Positions 25,941-34,814 of a stretch of 64,000 nucleotides of DNA are shown piece after piece. The stretch comes from Plantactinospora soyae. GTDB lineage: Bacteria > Actinomycetota > Actinomycetes > Mycobacteriales > Micromonosporaceae. The notes below the pieces were generated by a model. The model did not search any database and was not told where the DNA came from. It worked only from the letters and a program-made list of their open reading frames with translations. The translations under genes and the position numbers were made by a program. The stretch's first letter is position 1, and every line of letters starts with the position of its first letter. The DNA is taken from contig NZ_JADBEB010000001.1 in NCBI RefSeq assembly GCF_014874095.1, positions 5,828,001-5,892,000 on the forward strand, given 5' to 3'.

Positions 25941-26726
25941 TCAGTGATGGTTCCGACCCGCAGGCTCTTCCCGGCGCAGCACCCAGGTCTCCCGGAGCGT
26001 GTCCGGCTCGGGCTCGGACGAGGTGTAGTCGGCCGTTGCCCCGACCGTGGTGAAGCCGGACCGGTTCGCGGAGTTCCGAATGGTGTCGTGGTCGAACCAC
26101 CATTGTCGATGCTGCTCCTCCTCGCGGCGGAACCCGTCGTCGGCCCGGGTGAACAGCGTTATGAGGAAGTCGGTGGCGCCCCGGGTGGGGTCGTACCGAT
26201 TGCGCCACACGTACGCGAAGTCGCCCTGGTCGTCCCCGTACTGGCTCGAGCCGAAGACCTCCTCGAGCTTGTAGCGGCTGTTGACGTCGAAGACGAACAG
26301 CCCGCCGGGCCGCAGCGCCGACGCCACCGTCGCGAAGAACCCCTGCAACGCGGATGGGGGCAGGTAGTTGACACTGTCGAAGCAGCAGATCGCGGCGTCG
26401 AAGACGGCCGGGGTGAACGGCAACTCGGCGGGCAGGATCACCTGGTGCAGTTCGACCAGCGGACCGAGGCGGTCACGGGCGACCCCGAGCATCGCGGCCG
26501 ACCCGTCGATGCCGGCGACCTGGTACCCACGGTCCCGTAGTCGGACGGCCATGCTGCCGGTTCCGCAGCAGACGTCGAGCACCCGGGCACCGCTGCCGAT
26601 CCCGGCCTGCGCCAGCCGAGCGGTGATGAAGTCGACCCAGCGGTCGTACGGGTTCGGATCGGTCCACCGGTCGTAGACGCCGGCCAGCGCCGTGTACGGC
26701 TCGCCGAGAGCGGCTAGCCCGGTCAT
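25941..26726 (-). CDS. Class I SAM-dependent methyltransferase
   Basis: This 261-residue protein starts at the ATG at 26726, which overlaps the stop of the preceding methyltransferase gene (ATGA). Motif I VLDVCCGTGSMAVRL, an acidic strand end (VAGIDGSAAML) and FDAAICCFDSVNYL place it in the UbiE/Methyltransf_25 group. Coupled translation with the upstream methyltransferase suggests that the two act in one pathway, perhaps as successive N- or O-methylations. Substrate unknown. Confidence 0.85.
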   Translation of the reverse strand: MTGLAALGEPYTALAGVYDRWTDPNPYDRWVDFITARLAQAGIGSGARVLDVCCGTGSMAVRLRDRGYQVAGIDGSAAMLGVARDRLGPLVELHQVILPAELPFTPAVFDAAICCFDSVNYLPPSALQGFFATVASALRPGGLFVFDVNSRYKLEEVFGSSQYGDDQGDFAYVWRNRYDPTRGATDFLITLFTRADDGFRREEEQHRQWWFDHDTIRNSANRSGFTTVGATADYTSSEPEPDTLRETWVLRREEPAGRNHH

Positions 26727-27553
26727 GTCGGTTTCCGAACCTTGATCATGAGGTTCGTTCCCCGCTCGGCCCAACATCCCTGCTCGGAGGCCGCCAGTTC
26801 GAGGTCGAGGGCGGTTCGGAAGTACGTCTCGTCGGCAAGTGCCCGGGAGACGGCACTGATGCCGTGATAGGGGTAGCCGAAGTCCTCCGGCCCGGGATGC
26901 ACGATCGAGGTCACCCCGAACATCGCCTGCACCTCGAAGCCCGCCCCGGTGGCGAGATCGGTCAGCTCGGCCGAACTGTACACCCGCAGCGGCGGCACCG
27001 TCGGGGACCACTGCACCACGTGGGTCTCCAGGAGGGCCCGCAGCTCCGCCGCACCGGCGCCGTCCCGACAGGCCTTCGACGACAGCGCGTTGGACAACGA
27101 GTGGCTCATCAGCAGACCGGTTGCGCCGGGCCGGAGTACCCGGGCCAGGGTCGCGAACGCGGCGGTCGGATCGTCGAGGAAGCTGAGCACCCCGTAGGTG
27201 CTGATCACGGCGTCGAACTCGGCGTCGGCGAGTTCCGGGGCGTCCTCCAGATCGCAGTGCACCAGCCGGACGCCGTCGGGGACCTGCCGCTGGGCCTCGG
27301 CCAGCATGGCTGCCGACTTGTCGGCCACGGTGACCTTGGCGTGGAACTCGTCGGCGAGCCACGCGCCCCATCGACCGGTCCCGCCGCCCGCGTCCAGCAC
27401 GCGGTCACCCGACGCCGGCCCGATGTGTCTTCTGATCAGCTCTTTGATCAGCTCGTCGGCCAGGCGCCAGTAGCTCGCTTCGTAGAAGCCCTCGACGTTG
27501 CCGGCGTAGGTCTCGAAGAAGTCGTTGAACTGGTTGTCGGTCATCAGCGTCAT
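26723..27553 (-). CDS. Class I SAM-dependent methyltransferase
   Basis: This 276-residue protein has motif I VLDAGGGTGRWGAWL, VTVADKSAAML, an acidic HCDLEDAPEL and FDAVISTYGVLSFLDD. The ATG at 27553 is used; an in-frame ATG at 27544 is possible, and the GGGACGAG upstream fits 27553. It is transcribed after the AsnRS-like gene and before the second methyltransferase. Substrate unknown. Confidence 0.85.
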   Translation of the reverse strand: MTLMTDNQFNDFFETYAGNVEGFYEASYWRLADELIKELIRRHIGPASGDRVLDAGGGTGRWGAWLADEFHAKVTVADKSAAMLAEAQRQVPDGVRLVHCDLEDAPELADAEFDAVISTYGVLSFLDDPTAAFATLARVLRPGATGLLMSHSLSNALSSKACRDGAGAAELRALLETHVVQWSPTVPPLRVYSSAELTDLATGAGFEVQAMFGVTSIVHPGPEDFGYPYHGISAVSRALADETYFRTALDLELAASEQGCWAERGTNLMIKVRKPT

Positions 27554-27609
27554 CGATGCTCGTCCCTATCTGCGTGTCGGTGGGGAAGTACGGACGGAGC
27601 CCGGCAAGG

Positions 27610-28632
27610 TCAGGGAACGATGTTGCTCCCGTTCTCGCGGAGGAAGATGGCGAAGTCGCGGATGTCGGCGTTGCCGGTCAGCCACATGAGAAACCGTTCG
27701 ACTCCCAAGCCGAATCCGGCCGTCTGGAGTGGCGCCGTCTCCTTCATCTGGAGGTACCAGTCGTACGTGTCGGCCGAGACGCCGTGGCTGGCGAGCGCGG
27801 CCCGGACAGCGGCCGCGGTGGCGTGGCGTTCGCCGCAGCCGACGACCTCACCGGGCCCGAAGAGCAGGTCGCCGTTCAGGGCCCTGCCCCGGTCGTCGAC
27901 CGCCTGATAGAACGGCGTCGCCTGGTGATCCCAGTGGGTGACCCAGACGAAGTCACCCGCGCGCCTCATCAGCTCCGCCTCGCCGGCGCGGGTCATCGTG
28001 CGCCAACCAGCCTCGCTCCGGATGTACCGAGGGTCGTGACCGAGCAGCTCGGCGGCCTCGTCGAAGGTGAACCGGCCGAAGGACTCGGTCCGGTCCAGCA
28101 GCCGGTACAGGTGGGCGGGTTCGCCGCCGACGGCCGAGGCGAGCTGGGACTCGTGCGCCGCCAGCAGGTCGGTGGTGAGTCGCCGGACGTACGCCTCGAC
28201 GAGGGGCAGTACGACGTCCAGCCCGCCGGGTACCTCGGCCTCGCTGTGGAAGAACTGGGCCAGATGGGTACCGTCGGTGGCCTCGCCGCGGAACGACGGC
28301 ATCAGGTAGTAGGCACCCCTCGGGCTGAGCCGGCACAGGTACTCCAGCCCGAACTGCATCGAGTCGGCCAGATAGGTCTGCACCCCGAACATCGACACCT
28401 CGACCGGCCGGGAGTCACTGCCCCGCCCCATCGGGGACGAGATCGATCCGGTGGTGATCGGAAGGTGCCCGAAGCGCAGCCCTCGTTCCGACCAGAACGC
28501 CACGGTGGACGAGGTGAGCGTGTCCTGAAGCTCGACCAGCATGCGGTACCAACTCGACGTCATCGCCGTCAGGTAGTGGGTCTGCGGCGCGGTCCAACTG
28601 CGGGTCGGTTCGATGTGCAGTGCGGTGGTCAT
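27610..28632 (-). CDS. AsnRS-like class II synthetase core without anticodon-binding domain
   Basis: This 340-residue protein resembles the catalytic domain of asparaginyl-tRNA synthetase. VEVSMFGVQTYLADSMQFGLEYL is the beginning of the core, motif 2 is SFRGEATDGTHLAQFF, and motif 3 is GFGLGVERFLMWLTG with its Arg kept. The N-terminal OB-fold that reads the anticodon is absent. Free-standing cores of this type in archaea act as asparagine synthetases (AS-AR), so it may make Asn or an aminoacyl-adenylate rather than charge tRNA. In this cluster it could activate Asp/Asn or a related acid for amide formation. It starts the leftward operon AsnRS-like, methyltransferase, methyltransferase. Confidence 0.8.
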   Translation of the reverse strand: MTTALHIEPTRSWTAPQTHYLTAMTSSWYRMLVELQDTLTSSTVAFWSERGLRFGHLPITTGSISSPMGRGSDSRPVEVSMFGVQTYLADSMQFGLEYLCRLSPRGAYYLMPSFRGEATDGTHLAQFFHSEAEVPGGLDVVLPLVEAYVRRLTTDLLAAHESQLASAVGGEPAHLYRLLDRTESFGRFTFDEAAELLGHDPRYIRSEAGWRTMTRAGEAELMRRAGDFVWVTHWDHQATPFYQAVDDRGRALNGDLLFGPGEVVGCGERHATAAAVRAALASHGVSADTYDWYLQMKETAPLQTAGFGLGVERFLMWLTGNADIRDFAIFLRENGSNIVP

Positions 28633-28799
28633 GGAGTCCTCACTGTCTGCGGTCGACGCTCAGGCAGGAGCCGGTCTGTCGGCCGACGGGCGGGCACCGA
28701 TGCGCGGAGCGCAGTGGCGGCCCGGCGTCGGTGGCCGATCGTCCACCTCCCCGTTCGCCCCCGGTTTCCAGGGACTGCCGTGACCGTAGGGACCGCCAG

Positions 28800-29057
28800 T
28801 TAGAGCATGGTTATGTGCGTGCCATCGCGCGGATCGGTTCGGGTGGCCCGAAGACGGGCGAGGTAGGCGAGGCACAGCTCGTGGTCGCCGTGGAACCCGC
28901 CGGCCCGCCAGCCCGCCAGCAGGGCCAGGTCGAGGGGCCAGATCGTGTAGCGGCCTTCGTCGTCGACCACCACACGAAAGAACTCCTCGTGGGGTTCCAC
29001 CGGCCTGTACCTTCCTCCGGGGGCGGTCCGGACGTGGTCGCGCCCAGGGGCGACCAT
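28800..29057 (-). CDS. MbtH-like protein (divergent, no NRPS in view)
   Basis: This 85-residue protein shows the MbtH pattern FFRVVVDDEGRYTIWPLDLALLAGWRAGGF followed by CLAYL and a terminal TRTDPR. The first Trp-Pro and the GWR block are kept; the usual C-terminal WTDMRP is weak. MbtH proteins bind and activate NRPS adenylation domains. No adenylation domain is present in this window, so its partner is elsewhere or it serves another adenylating enzyme, for example one of the tRNA-synthetase-like proteins (speculative). Confidence 0.75.
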   Translation of the reverse strand: MVAPGRDHVRTAPGGRYRPVEPHEEFFRVVVDDEGRYTIWPLDLALLAGWRAGGFHGDHELCLAYLARLRATRTDPRDGTHITML

Positions 29058-29171
29058 CCCGGGGGAGAGTAGGTCGGCGTGGTTAGTCGGCGGTTATGCG
29101 TGGAACCGGGCCAGCCCGCGGCGACGGGCTGGCCGGCCCCGGTGGCCGGCTCTATCGGGTACGGCGGTGGC

Positions 29172-29879
29172 TCAGGTCAACACGGCCGGTGGCGGGTGTC
29201 GGGACGGCTGGTCGTCATCGTCGATCGCCGGCAGGAGACGGGCGGCGGCGGCCTTGCGGATCGCGTCGATGCGGGAGACCGCGCCGAGCTTCGCGTAGAT
29301 GTTCGTGAGGTGCCGCTTGACTGTTCCCTCCGCGATGAACAACCGATGGGCGATCTCCGTGTTGCTCAACGCCTCCGCGGCCAGGCAGAGGACTTCGTGC
29401 TCTCGGGCCGAGAGCGGGTTGGTTTCCGGCCGTGCCTGGTCGAGACCCTCGAAGGTCCCACGGGAGATTCGCAGCAGCACGCTCGACTGGTCCCGGCAGA
29501 CCGAGCGGAGCGCGGCGACCAGCTCGTCGCAGGCGATCGTCTTCACCAGGTACGCCGCCGCGCCCCGCTTGAGCAGCTCGTGCACGAGGACCGACTCCTC
29601 GTGCATGGTGAGGATGACGATCCGGGTATGCGGATTGATCTGGGCGACCCTACGCAGTACGGCCCGTGGGCCGGGACCGGGCATCTCCACGTCGAGCAGG
29701 AGCAGGTCGGGGCGGAACTGCGCGGTCAGTGCGATCGCCTCGTCGCCAGTCGCCCCCTCGGCGAGTACGTCGAGTCCCGGTACGCCGCCGAGCAGTTCCC
29801 GGATTCCCTGTCGGAACAGTGTGTGGTCGTCTGCGATGACCAGCCGGATCGACCGCTCGTCGGGTTGGCTCACATCCAT
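29172..29879 (-). CDS. LuxR/NarL-type response regulator
   Basis: This 235-residue protein has a receiver domain with acidic pocket (IADD near residue 15) and phospho-acceptor D63 in LLLLDVEMPG. The C-terminal LuxR helix-turn-helix is LSAREHEVLCLAAEALSNTEIAHRL, then EGTVKRHLTNIYAKL. The ATG overlaps the 3' end of the kinase gene, so kinase and regulator are co-translated. It probably controls cluster genes. The neighbouring 407-base space and the SARP gene are candidate targets. Confidence 0.92.
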   Translation of the reverse strand: MDVSQPDERSIRLVIADDHTLFRQGIRELLGGVPGLDVLAEGATGDEAIALTAQFRPDLLLLDVEMPGPGPRAVLRRVAQINPHTRIVILTMHEESVLVHELLKRGAAAYLVKTIACDELVAALRSVCRDQSSVLLRISRGTFEGLDQARPETNPLSAREHEVLCLAAEALSNTEIAHRLFIAEGTVKRHLTNIYAKLGAVSRIDAIRKAAAARLLPAIDDDDQPSRHPPPAVLT

Positions 29880-30961
29880 GCCTGTGCGGTCGGAACGGTG
29901 ATGGTCACCGACGTGCCGAGATGGCCGTCGCTGCTGACGTCGACGACACCGCCGAGCAGCCCGGCCCGTTCGCTCATCGACAGGAGACCGCCACTGGCCG
30001 GGTCGGTCAGCGTCCGCTGTGGATCGAATCCGCGACCGTTGTCGACCACGGTGATCGTCACCGCGCCCGCGTCGACCGCGACATGGGCGCGAAGCTCGGT
30101 CATGTCGGCGTGCAGTACCGCGTTGCGGATCGCCTCCCGCGCGATGAGGTAGAGCTCCTCGCCGATTTCGGCCGGCAGCGTGGTGATGTCACCGGCCGAG
30201 GTCACCTCGTGCCGGACCGAACCGGGGACGGTACTGGTCAGATAACTGCGGACAGCCTCGGCGAGGGTGGCGTCACCGACCGTCTGGCGTAGCTGGGCCG
30301 AGAGGGAGCGGATGATGCCGACCGCTTCCCGCAGTGCCTCCTCGGCGTTGGCGAACCGGCTCGCCGAGCGCTCCGGATCGTCGGCGTAGCGTCGGGACAG
30401 TTCCAGGCTCTGTAGCGCGATTCCGATGCCGTGGGCAGCCCGGTCGTGCAACTCGCGGGCGACCCGCTGCCGCTCGTGCTGATGGGAGCTGCGCAGGTTC
30501 TTGAGAAGGAAGCTGACGTACGGGACGGCGGCCACGGCGACCCGGCGCATGATGGCCTGGTTCAGGGCGACGCCGATCGCGGCTCCGGTCGTACTGGGGG
30601 CATCGGCCGGGCAGAGCTCGTCCAGGATCACCGGAAGGGCCGCTTCGAACAGCAGGGTGGCGGCCTGCAACGAGGCGCTGGGGTGGATGCCCTGGGTCGG
30701 CCGGGCCGAATCGACCTCGACCGTCTCCTGCCAGTCCACCGGTGTCTGTTTCAGGAAGGCGTTCGAGGAATTGGCCACCTCGACCACGTCGTCGAGAACG
30801 TGCGATGCCTGGGTCAACAGCGTGACCCGCGCTCGCGCGTCGACGACGATCGGATTCCGGGTCCGCTCGAGTGCGGTCAGCAGGCTCTCGAGAATTCTGG
30901 TACGAGCCGCATCGGCTAGGTGGACCTGATCCGGTGGCTGTGTCGCCGCTTGATCCAGCAT
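29870..30961 (-). CDS. Sensor histidine kinase (HisKA_3/HATPase)
   Basis: This 363-residue protein has an N-terminal part (1-160) with no clear transmembrane helix, then the dimerisation and phospho-acceptor motif RVARELHDRAAHGIG with H172. The ATPase domain has AREAIRNAVLHA (N box) and VDNGRGFD (G box), plus GLLSMSERAGLLGG. It is of the NarX/DegS-like class and pairs with the response regulator that follows. Lack of membrane segments suggests a cytosolic signal, maybe an intracellular intermediate. Confidence 0.9.
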   Translation of the reverse strand: MLDQAATQPPDQVHLADAARTRILESLLTALERTRNPIVVDARARVTLLTQASHVLDDVVEVANSSNAFLKQTPVDWQETVEVDSARPTQGIHPSASLQAATLLFEAALPVILDELCPADAPSTTGAAIGVALNQAIMRRVAVAAVPYVSFLLKNLRSSHQHERQRVARELHDRAAHGIGIALQSLELSRRYADDPERSASRFANAEEALREAVGIIRSLSAQLRQTVGDATLAEAVRSYLTSTVPGSVRHEVTSAGDITTLPAEIGEELYLIAREAIRNAVLHADMTELRAHVAVDAGAVTITVVDNGRGFDPQRTLTDPASGGLLSMSERAGLLGGVVDVSSDGHLGTSVTITVPTAQAWM

Positions 30962-31368
30962 GGTTTATCTTCCCCCGTTGGTCAGCACAGAAGTTAGATA
31001 TATCCACGATCGCCAATAAGATCATCGTAACGGCATCGCCATGGCAGTCAACTGGATCTTGAGCTGGATCGCCTTAGATAGCCGGCATACCCGGGTGTAA
31101 CCGTGCGTGGAGCCCGGATGCTCAGGCGGTGACGGGATGCCCGTGTGTACGGTCCCGATCATCCCGAGCAGGAGTTGATCTCAACGACCGACCCGCCCGC
31201 GGTTATCCGAAAGACATGCCCTGAACGGCACATCCGCCACTACGACCTTCGGGGTAATGGGCGTCCCCGCTCGGTTGTGCTCCTTCCACGCCGACGAGGG
31301 TCCACCTTGTCGCGCATAAATGGTCGACATAGCGTCCACAGTCATCAAGCCAACCGAGTGGAGGGTGG
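30962..31368. other. Intergenic region between the two-component operon and the SARP gene
   Basis: The stretch separates divergent operons. It holds the candidate SARP promoter at 31307-31335. I see no convincing gene; a rightward 81-codon frame inside it lacks family sequence. Confidence 0.4.
31307..31335 (+). promoter_or_regulatory. Putative promoter of the SARP gene
   Basis: TTGTCG (31307-31312), a 17-base spacer and TAGCGT (31330-31335) resemble a vegetative actinobacterial promoter, 34 bases before the ATG. GGAGGG at 31360-31365 is the ribosome binding site. Confidence 0.4.
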
Positions 31369-32211
31369 ATGTCTACCACCACGGCGATGATCTCCGTCCG
31401 TTGTCTCGGTCCGTTCACGGCGACCCTCGGGAAGAGGGAGATCGGGCCCTGGCGTGCCGGCAAGGCACGCGGGCTGTTCCAGTTCCTGTTGGTCAACCGG
31501 GGCCGGCCGGTGCCGCGGGACAAGCTGCACGATGTCCTCTGGCCTCAGGCGCCGTGGTCACCCGGCTCGAGCTCGCTCAAGGTCGCGGTCCACGGCGTCC
31601 GGCAGATCCTGGCCGGTACGGGCGCCGACTCGGCATCGACCGCCGAGATTCGTTTCGACGACCGTGGCTATCGGTTCCAGGCGGACGACATCTGGGTCGA
31701 CGTCGAGGAGTTCGAGTCTGCGATGGACCTGGCCGCGGTCCGGGCCGCGGGCGGTGACCGCGACGGCGCACTACGGCTCTACCGGCGCGCAGCCGAACTG
31801 CACCAGGGCGACTTCCTGGAGGGTGAGGCCGCGGACTGGGTGGTCGAGCATCGCGGCTGGATCCAGGCGAAGGCGTTGCGGGGGCTGACCAGTCTCCGCG
31901 ACGACGCGCACGCTCGGTCTGACCTGGCCGAGGTCATCCTCTGGTGCCGGCGGATCCTGCGCATCGATCCCTACCACGAGGCCACCTACCGGATGCTCAT
32001 GCTGACCCATGGCCAACTCGGCGAGCTGGGTCAGGTCCGCAGTTGGCATGCCATCTGCGTGCGGCGGTTGCGCGAGGACCTGGCGGTCGAGCCACAACCC
32101 GAGACCGACCTCGTGCTCCGGCGGTTCCTGGGAGCCCGCCGTCGCGGCGCCCCAGCCGAAATCCAGCCGCTGGGGAACTGGAGGCACCGTGTCCGGGTCC
32201 CAGCTTGTTGA
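31369..32211 (+). CDS. SARP/BTAD-type pathway regulator
   Basis: This 280-residue protein has an N-terminal OmpR-like winged helix (about 8-105, ISVRCLGPFTATLG followed by KARGLFQFLLVNRGRPVPRDKLHDVLW). A bacterial transcriptional activation domain with TPR-like helices follows (about 110-260, ending near LREDLAVEPQPET). It is the SARP/DnrI type that switches on antibiotic clusters. It overlaps the next gene by 23 bases, so it probably heads the rightward operon through the PhyH gene. Its presence is strong contextual evidence for a specialised-metabolite locus. Confidence 0.9.
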   Translation: MSTTTAMISVRCLGPFTATLGKREIGPWRAGKARGLFQFLLVNRGRPVPRDKLHDVLWPQAPWSPGSSSLKVAVHGVRQILAGTGADSASTAEIRFDDRGYRFQADDIWVDVEEFESAMDLAAVRAAGGDRDGALRLYRRAAELHQGDFLEGEAADWVVEHRGWIQAKALRGLTSLRDDAHARSDLAEVILWCRRILRIDPYHEATYRMLMLTHGQLGELGQVRSWHAICVRRLREDLAVEPQPETDLVLRRFLGARRRGAPAEIQPLGNWRHRVRVPAC

Positions 32212-34201
32212 CATCACCACGACCTCGGTCGGCCGCGCCACCCTGATCGACACGTACGAGAGCTTTTTCGCCCGGGTACGGTTCAGCGGGCGGTTTCGGG
32301 TGGTGGTGACGATCGACCCCGCGTACGGCGTGCAGGCCGACGAGCTGGCCCGGGTGATGGACTACCTGGCGGACCTGCCGGGCCGGCACCCGATCGTCGA
32401 GTCCGTCGACACGGAGCGCTTCACGCACCAGGTCGGCCTCTCCGCCGCGCTGCGGGTGCTGTTCGCGATGTCCACGACGGAGTTCGGCGTCCACCTCGAG
32501 GACGACTGGCGGTTCACCGACGACATCGACCTGGACGCGCTGATCGACGACCTGGACCGGTTCGACAGCACGGAGATCGTGCTGACCAACTCACACGTGG
32601 CCCGAGGTGGGACGTTCACCCGTACCGGTGAGGTCGAGCGGGTCGTCGGGTCGAAATCGGCCCTGCTCCGGCTGACCTCGGCGAGCTGGGCGGCCAACTA
32701 CCTGCCGCTGTGTCCGCACCTGCACCGCGGGCGTCGTTGGATGCCAGCCGTCGCCCGGGCCCTCGCCCTCAGCGATGACGACGCCTGCCCGGACGAACGT
32801 GTCCGAGAACTCGTCGCGGCGGAACGCGCCGCTTCCGTCCACAACGTCTTGTGGACCGAGGCAGTGGTCGCACACGACATCGGCCGGGCCTGGCTGGCCG
32901 CCCGAGGCCGGTACCGGGCGATAACCCCGGAAAGTACTGCCACCGCCGCGACCTCGCTACCCCGGCTGGGCAGTGGTGAGGCGCTCGAGCTGACCCGGTC
33001 GGACCAGTGGCGACAGCGGGCCGAGGCGTTGATCCCGGGGATGACCCAGACCTACCTGAAACGCCCGCTGAACTTCTGTGAGGGTGAGTACCCGGTCTAC
33101 CTGGAGCGGGGTTCCGGCGCCATCGTCCACGACGTCGACGGCAACGCGTACGTGGACTTCGTCTGCGCCCTCGGCGCGGCCACGCTCGGTCACAGCCACC
33201 CGGTCGTCACCAACACCATCCGGGAGCGGGTCGGCCGCGGGGTGCTGCCGTCACTTCCGTCTCCGTCCGAGGTGACCGCGGCCGAGCGAATGGTCGCCGC
33301 GATCCCCGGCGTGGAGATGGTCCGGTTTCTCAAGACCGGCGCGGACGCGTGCTCGGCGGCGATCCGACTGGCCCGGTATGTGACCGGACGGGACGACATC
33401 ATCGGCGCCGGCTACCACGGTTGGCACGACCAGCTCATGTGTGTCGGGCCCGGGATACCGGAGGGCATCGCGCGGATGTGCACGCGGGTCGCCCTGGCCA
33501 CCGAGGATGACGACGAACGACTCGTTTCCACAGTGGAGCGGTCCGGTAACCGGCTTGCGGCGGTCCTCCTCTCCACCCCCTACCATCGGCGGCTGACCCG
33601 GGAGTTCCTGCTGCGCCTGCGGGCCGCCTGCGACGCGACGGGGGCACTACTCGTACTCGACGAGGTCGTCACCGGGTTCCGACTCGCACCGGGCGGTCTG
33701 GGCCAGTTCCTCGACGTACCGGCCGATCTGCTCTGCTTCTCCAAGGGCATCGCGGCCGGCCTGCCGATCTCCGCCCTGGCCGGGCCGGCCCACCGGATGC
33801 GCCCCTTGGCCGACCTCGTCGTGTCGACCACGTTCGGCGGCGAGACCCTCTCCCTCGAGGTGTTGAAAGCCGTGCTCGGGGAGTACGCGGCCGGCGACTA
33901 CTACCAGCGGATCGCGCGACTCGGACGTCGGCTCCGGGACGGATTCAACGGCTGTGCCGCCGAGCGCGGCCTGGATCCCGTGGTCGTCGGTTACGACCCG
34001 ATGCCGTGCCTGCGATTCAGCCCCGATCCACCGACACATCAACGGGTTGCCGCCAGATTCGTCGGCGCGATGGCGCGCCGGGGCGTACTCCTGCGCCGCG
34101 ACGTCAACTTCATCAACGCCGCGCACACCGAGGCCCAGGTGGACCATGCCGTCGAGGCGGCCGGGAAGGTCCTCGGGCAGATTGCGGTGACGTCGCGATG
34201 A
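32189..34201 (+). CDS. Glycosyltransferase-like domain fused to class III aminotransferase (GSA-type)
   Basis: This 670-residue protein starts at a GTG at 32189 with GGAG a few bases upstream, inside the end of the SARP gene. Residues about 15-250 look like a GT-A glycosyltransferase (FRVVVTIDPAYG and the acidic EFGVHLEDDWRF site). Residues about 275-665 are a PLP aminotransferase of the glutamate-1-semialdehyde 2,1-aminomutase type: VDFVCALGAATLGHSHP, LLVLDEVVTGFR, and K519 in CFSKGIAAGLP as the Schiff-base lysine. Both halves keep key residues. The fusion suggests sequential sugar transfer and transamination (or an amino shift) on one intermediate. The order of action is inference. Confidence 0.8.
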   Translation: MSGSQLVDITTTSVGRATLIDTYESFFARVRFSGRFRVVVTIDPAYGVQADELARVMDYLADLPGRHPIVESVDTERFTHQVGLSAALRVLFAMSTTEFGVHLEDDWRFTDDIDLDALIDDLDRFDSTEIVLTNSHVARGGTFTRTGEVERVVGSKSALLRLTSASWAANYLPLCPHLHRGRRWMPAVARALALSDDDACPDERVRELVAAERAASVHNVLWTEAVVAHDIGRAWLAARGRYRAITPESTATAATSLPRLGSGEALELTRSDQWRQRAEALIPGMTQTYLKRPLNFCEGEYPVYLERGSGAIVHDVDGNAYVDFVCALGAATLGHSHPVVTNTIRERVGRGVLPSLPSPSEVTAAERMVAAIPGVEMVRFLKTGADACSAAIRLARYVTGRDDIIGAGYHGWHDQLMCVGPGIPEGIARMCTRVALATEDDDERLVSTVERSGNRLAAVLLSTPYHRRLTREFLLRLRAACDATGALLVLDEVVTGFRLAPGGLGQFLDVPADLLCFSKGIAAGLPISALAGPAHRMRPLADLVVSTTFGGETLSLEVLKAVLGEYAAGDYYQRIARLGRRLRDGFNGCAAERGLDPVVVGYDPMPCLRFSPDPPTHQRVAARFVGAMARRGVLLRRDVNFINAAHTEAQVDHAVEAAGKVLGQIAVTSR

Positions 34202-34788
34202 CGGGACCGACGCGTCCGGTCGTGGCGGCCCGACTCGGCTGGGAGGACGAGTACCGTCGAGGGCGCTGGGGCTACCTGGCCGACGCGGTCGAATCGGCCC
34301 GGTACGCGGCGATCGCGGCCCACATCGGGCCGACCGCCCTGGTGCTCGACGTCGGCTGCGGCGCCTCCGTTCTCTATGACGTGCTCGGCGGGCCGCGGCG
34401 TCCCGGCGCCTACCTGGGCGTCGACTGGTCGCTGGCCGCGCTGCGGTCGGGCGGCTGGGGCCCCGGTCACGGGGTCGTCTGCGGTGACGTCAACGACCCG
34501 CCGGTCCGCGGTCGCTCCGACGTGATCGTGCTGAGCGAGGTCCTCTACTACCTCGACCGGCCGATGGACGTGGTCGACCGGCTGCACGCATCCCTGACCG
34601 ACCACGGCGTCCTGCTGATCACGCTGTACCGACCGACGGTCGACCGGCATCCCGAGTGGGCGCGGTACATCGACGCGTTGGCTGCGGGGCTGCTCGTCCG
34701 GTTCCCGGACATGCCTCCGGCCGAGGTTGTCCGGACCGGCCGGCGGACGTGGACTCTCCATGCGCTACCCGCCCCAGGCTCCGGCTGA
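34198..34788 (+). CDS. Class I SAM-dependent methyltransferase
   Basis: This 196-residue protein starts at an ATG that overlaps the fusion-gene stop (ATGA). Motif I is LVLDVGCGASVLYDVL, and VIVLSEVLYYLDRP and VLLITLYRP match the NodS/Methyltransf_23-like group. Small methyltransferases of this group often N-methylate amino sugars, which would fit its coupling to an aminotransferase. That link is inference. Confidence 0.8.
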   Translation: MTGPTRPVVAARLGWEDEYRRGRWGYLADAVESARYAAIAAHIGPTALVLDVGCGASVLYDVLGGPRRPGAYLGVDWSLAALRSGGWGPGHGVVCGDVNDPPVRGRSDVIVLSEVLYYLDRPMDVVDRLHASLTDHGVLLITLYRPTVDRHPEWARYIDALAAGLLVRFPDMPPAEVVRTGRRTWTLHALPAPGSG

Positions 34789-34814
34789 GCAGCAGCTACT
34801 GGAGGAGCGAGATC

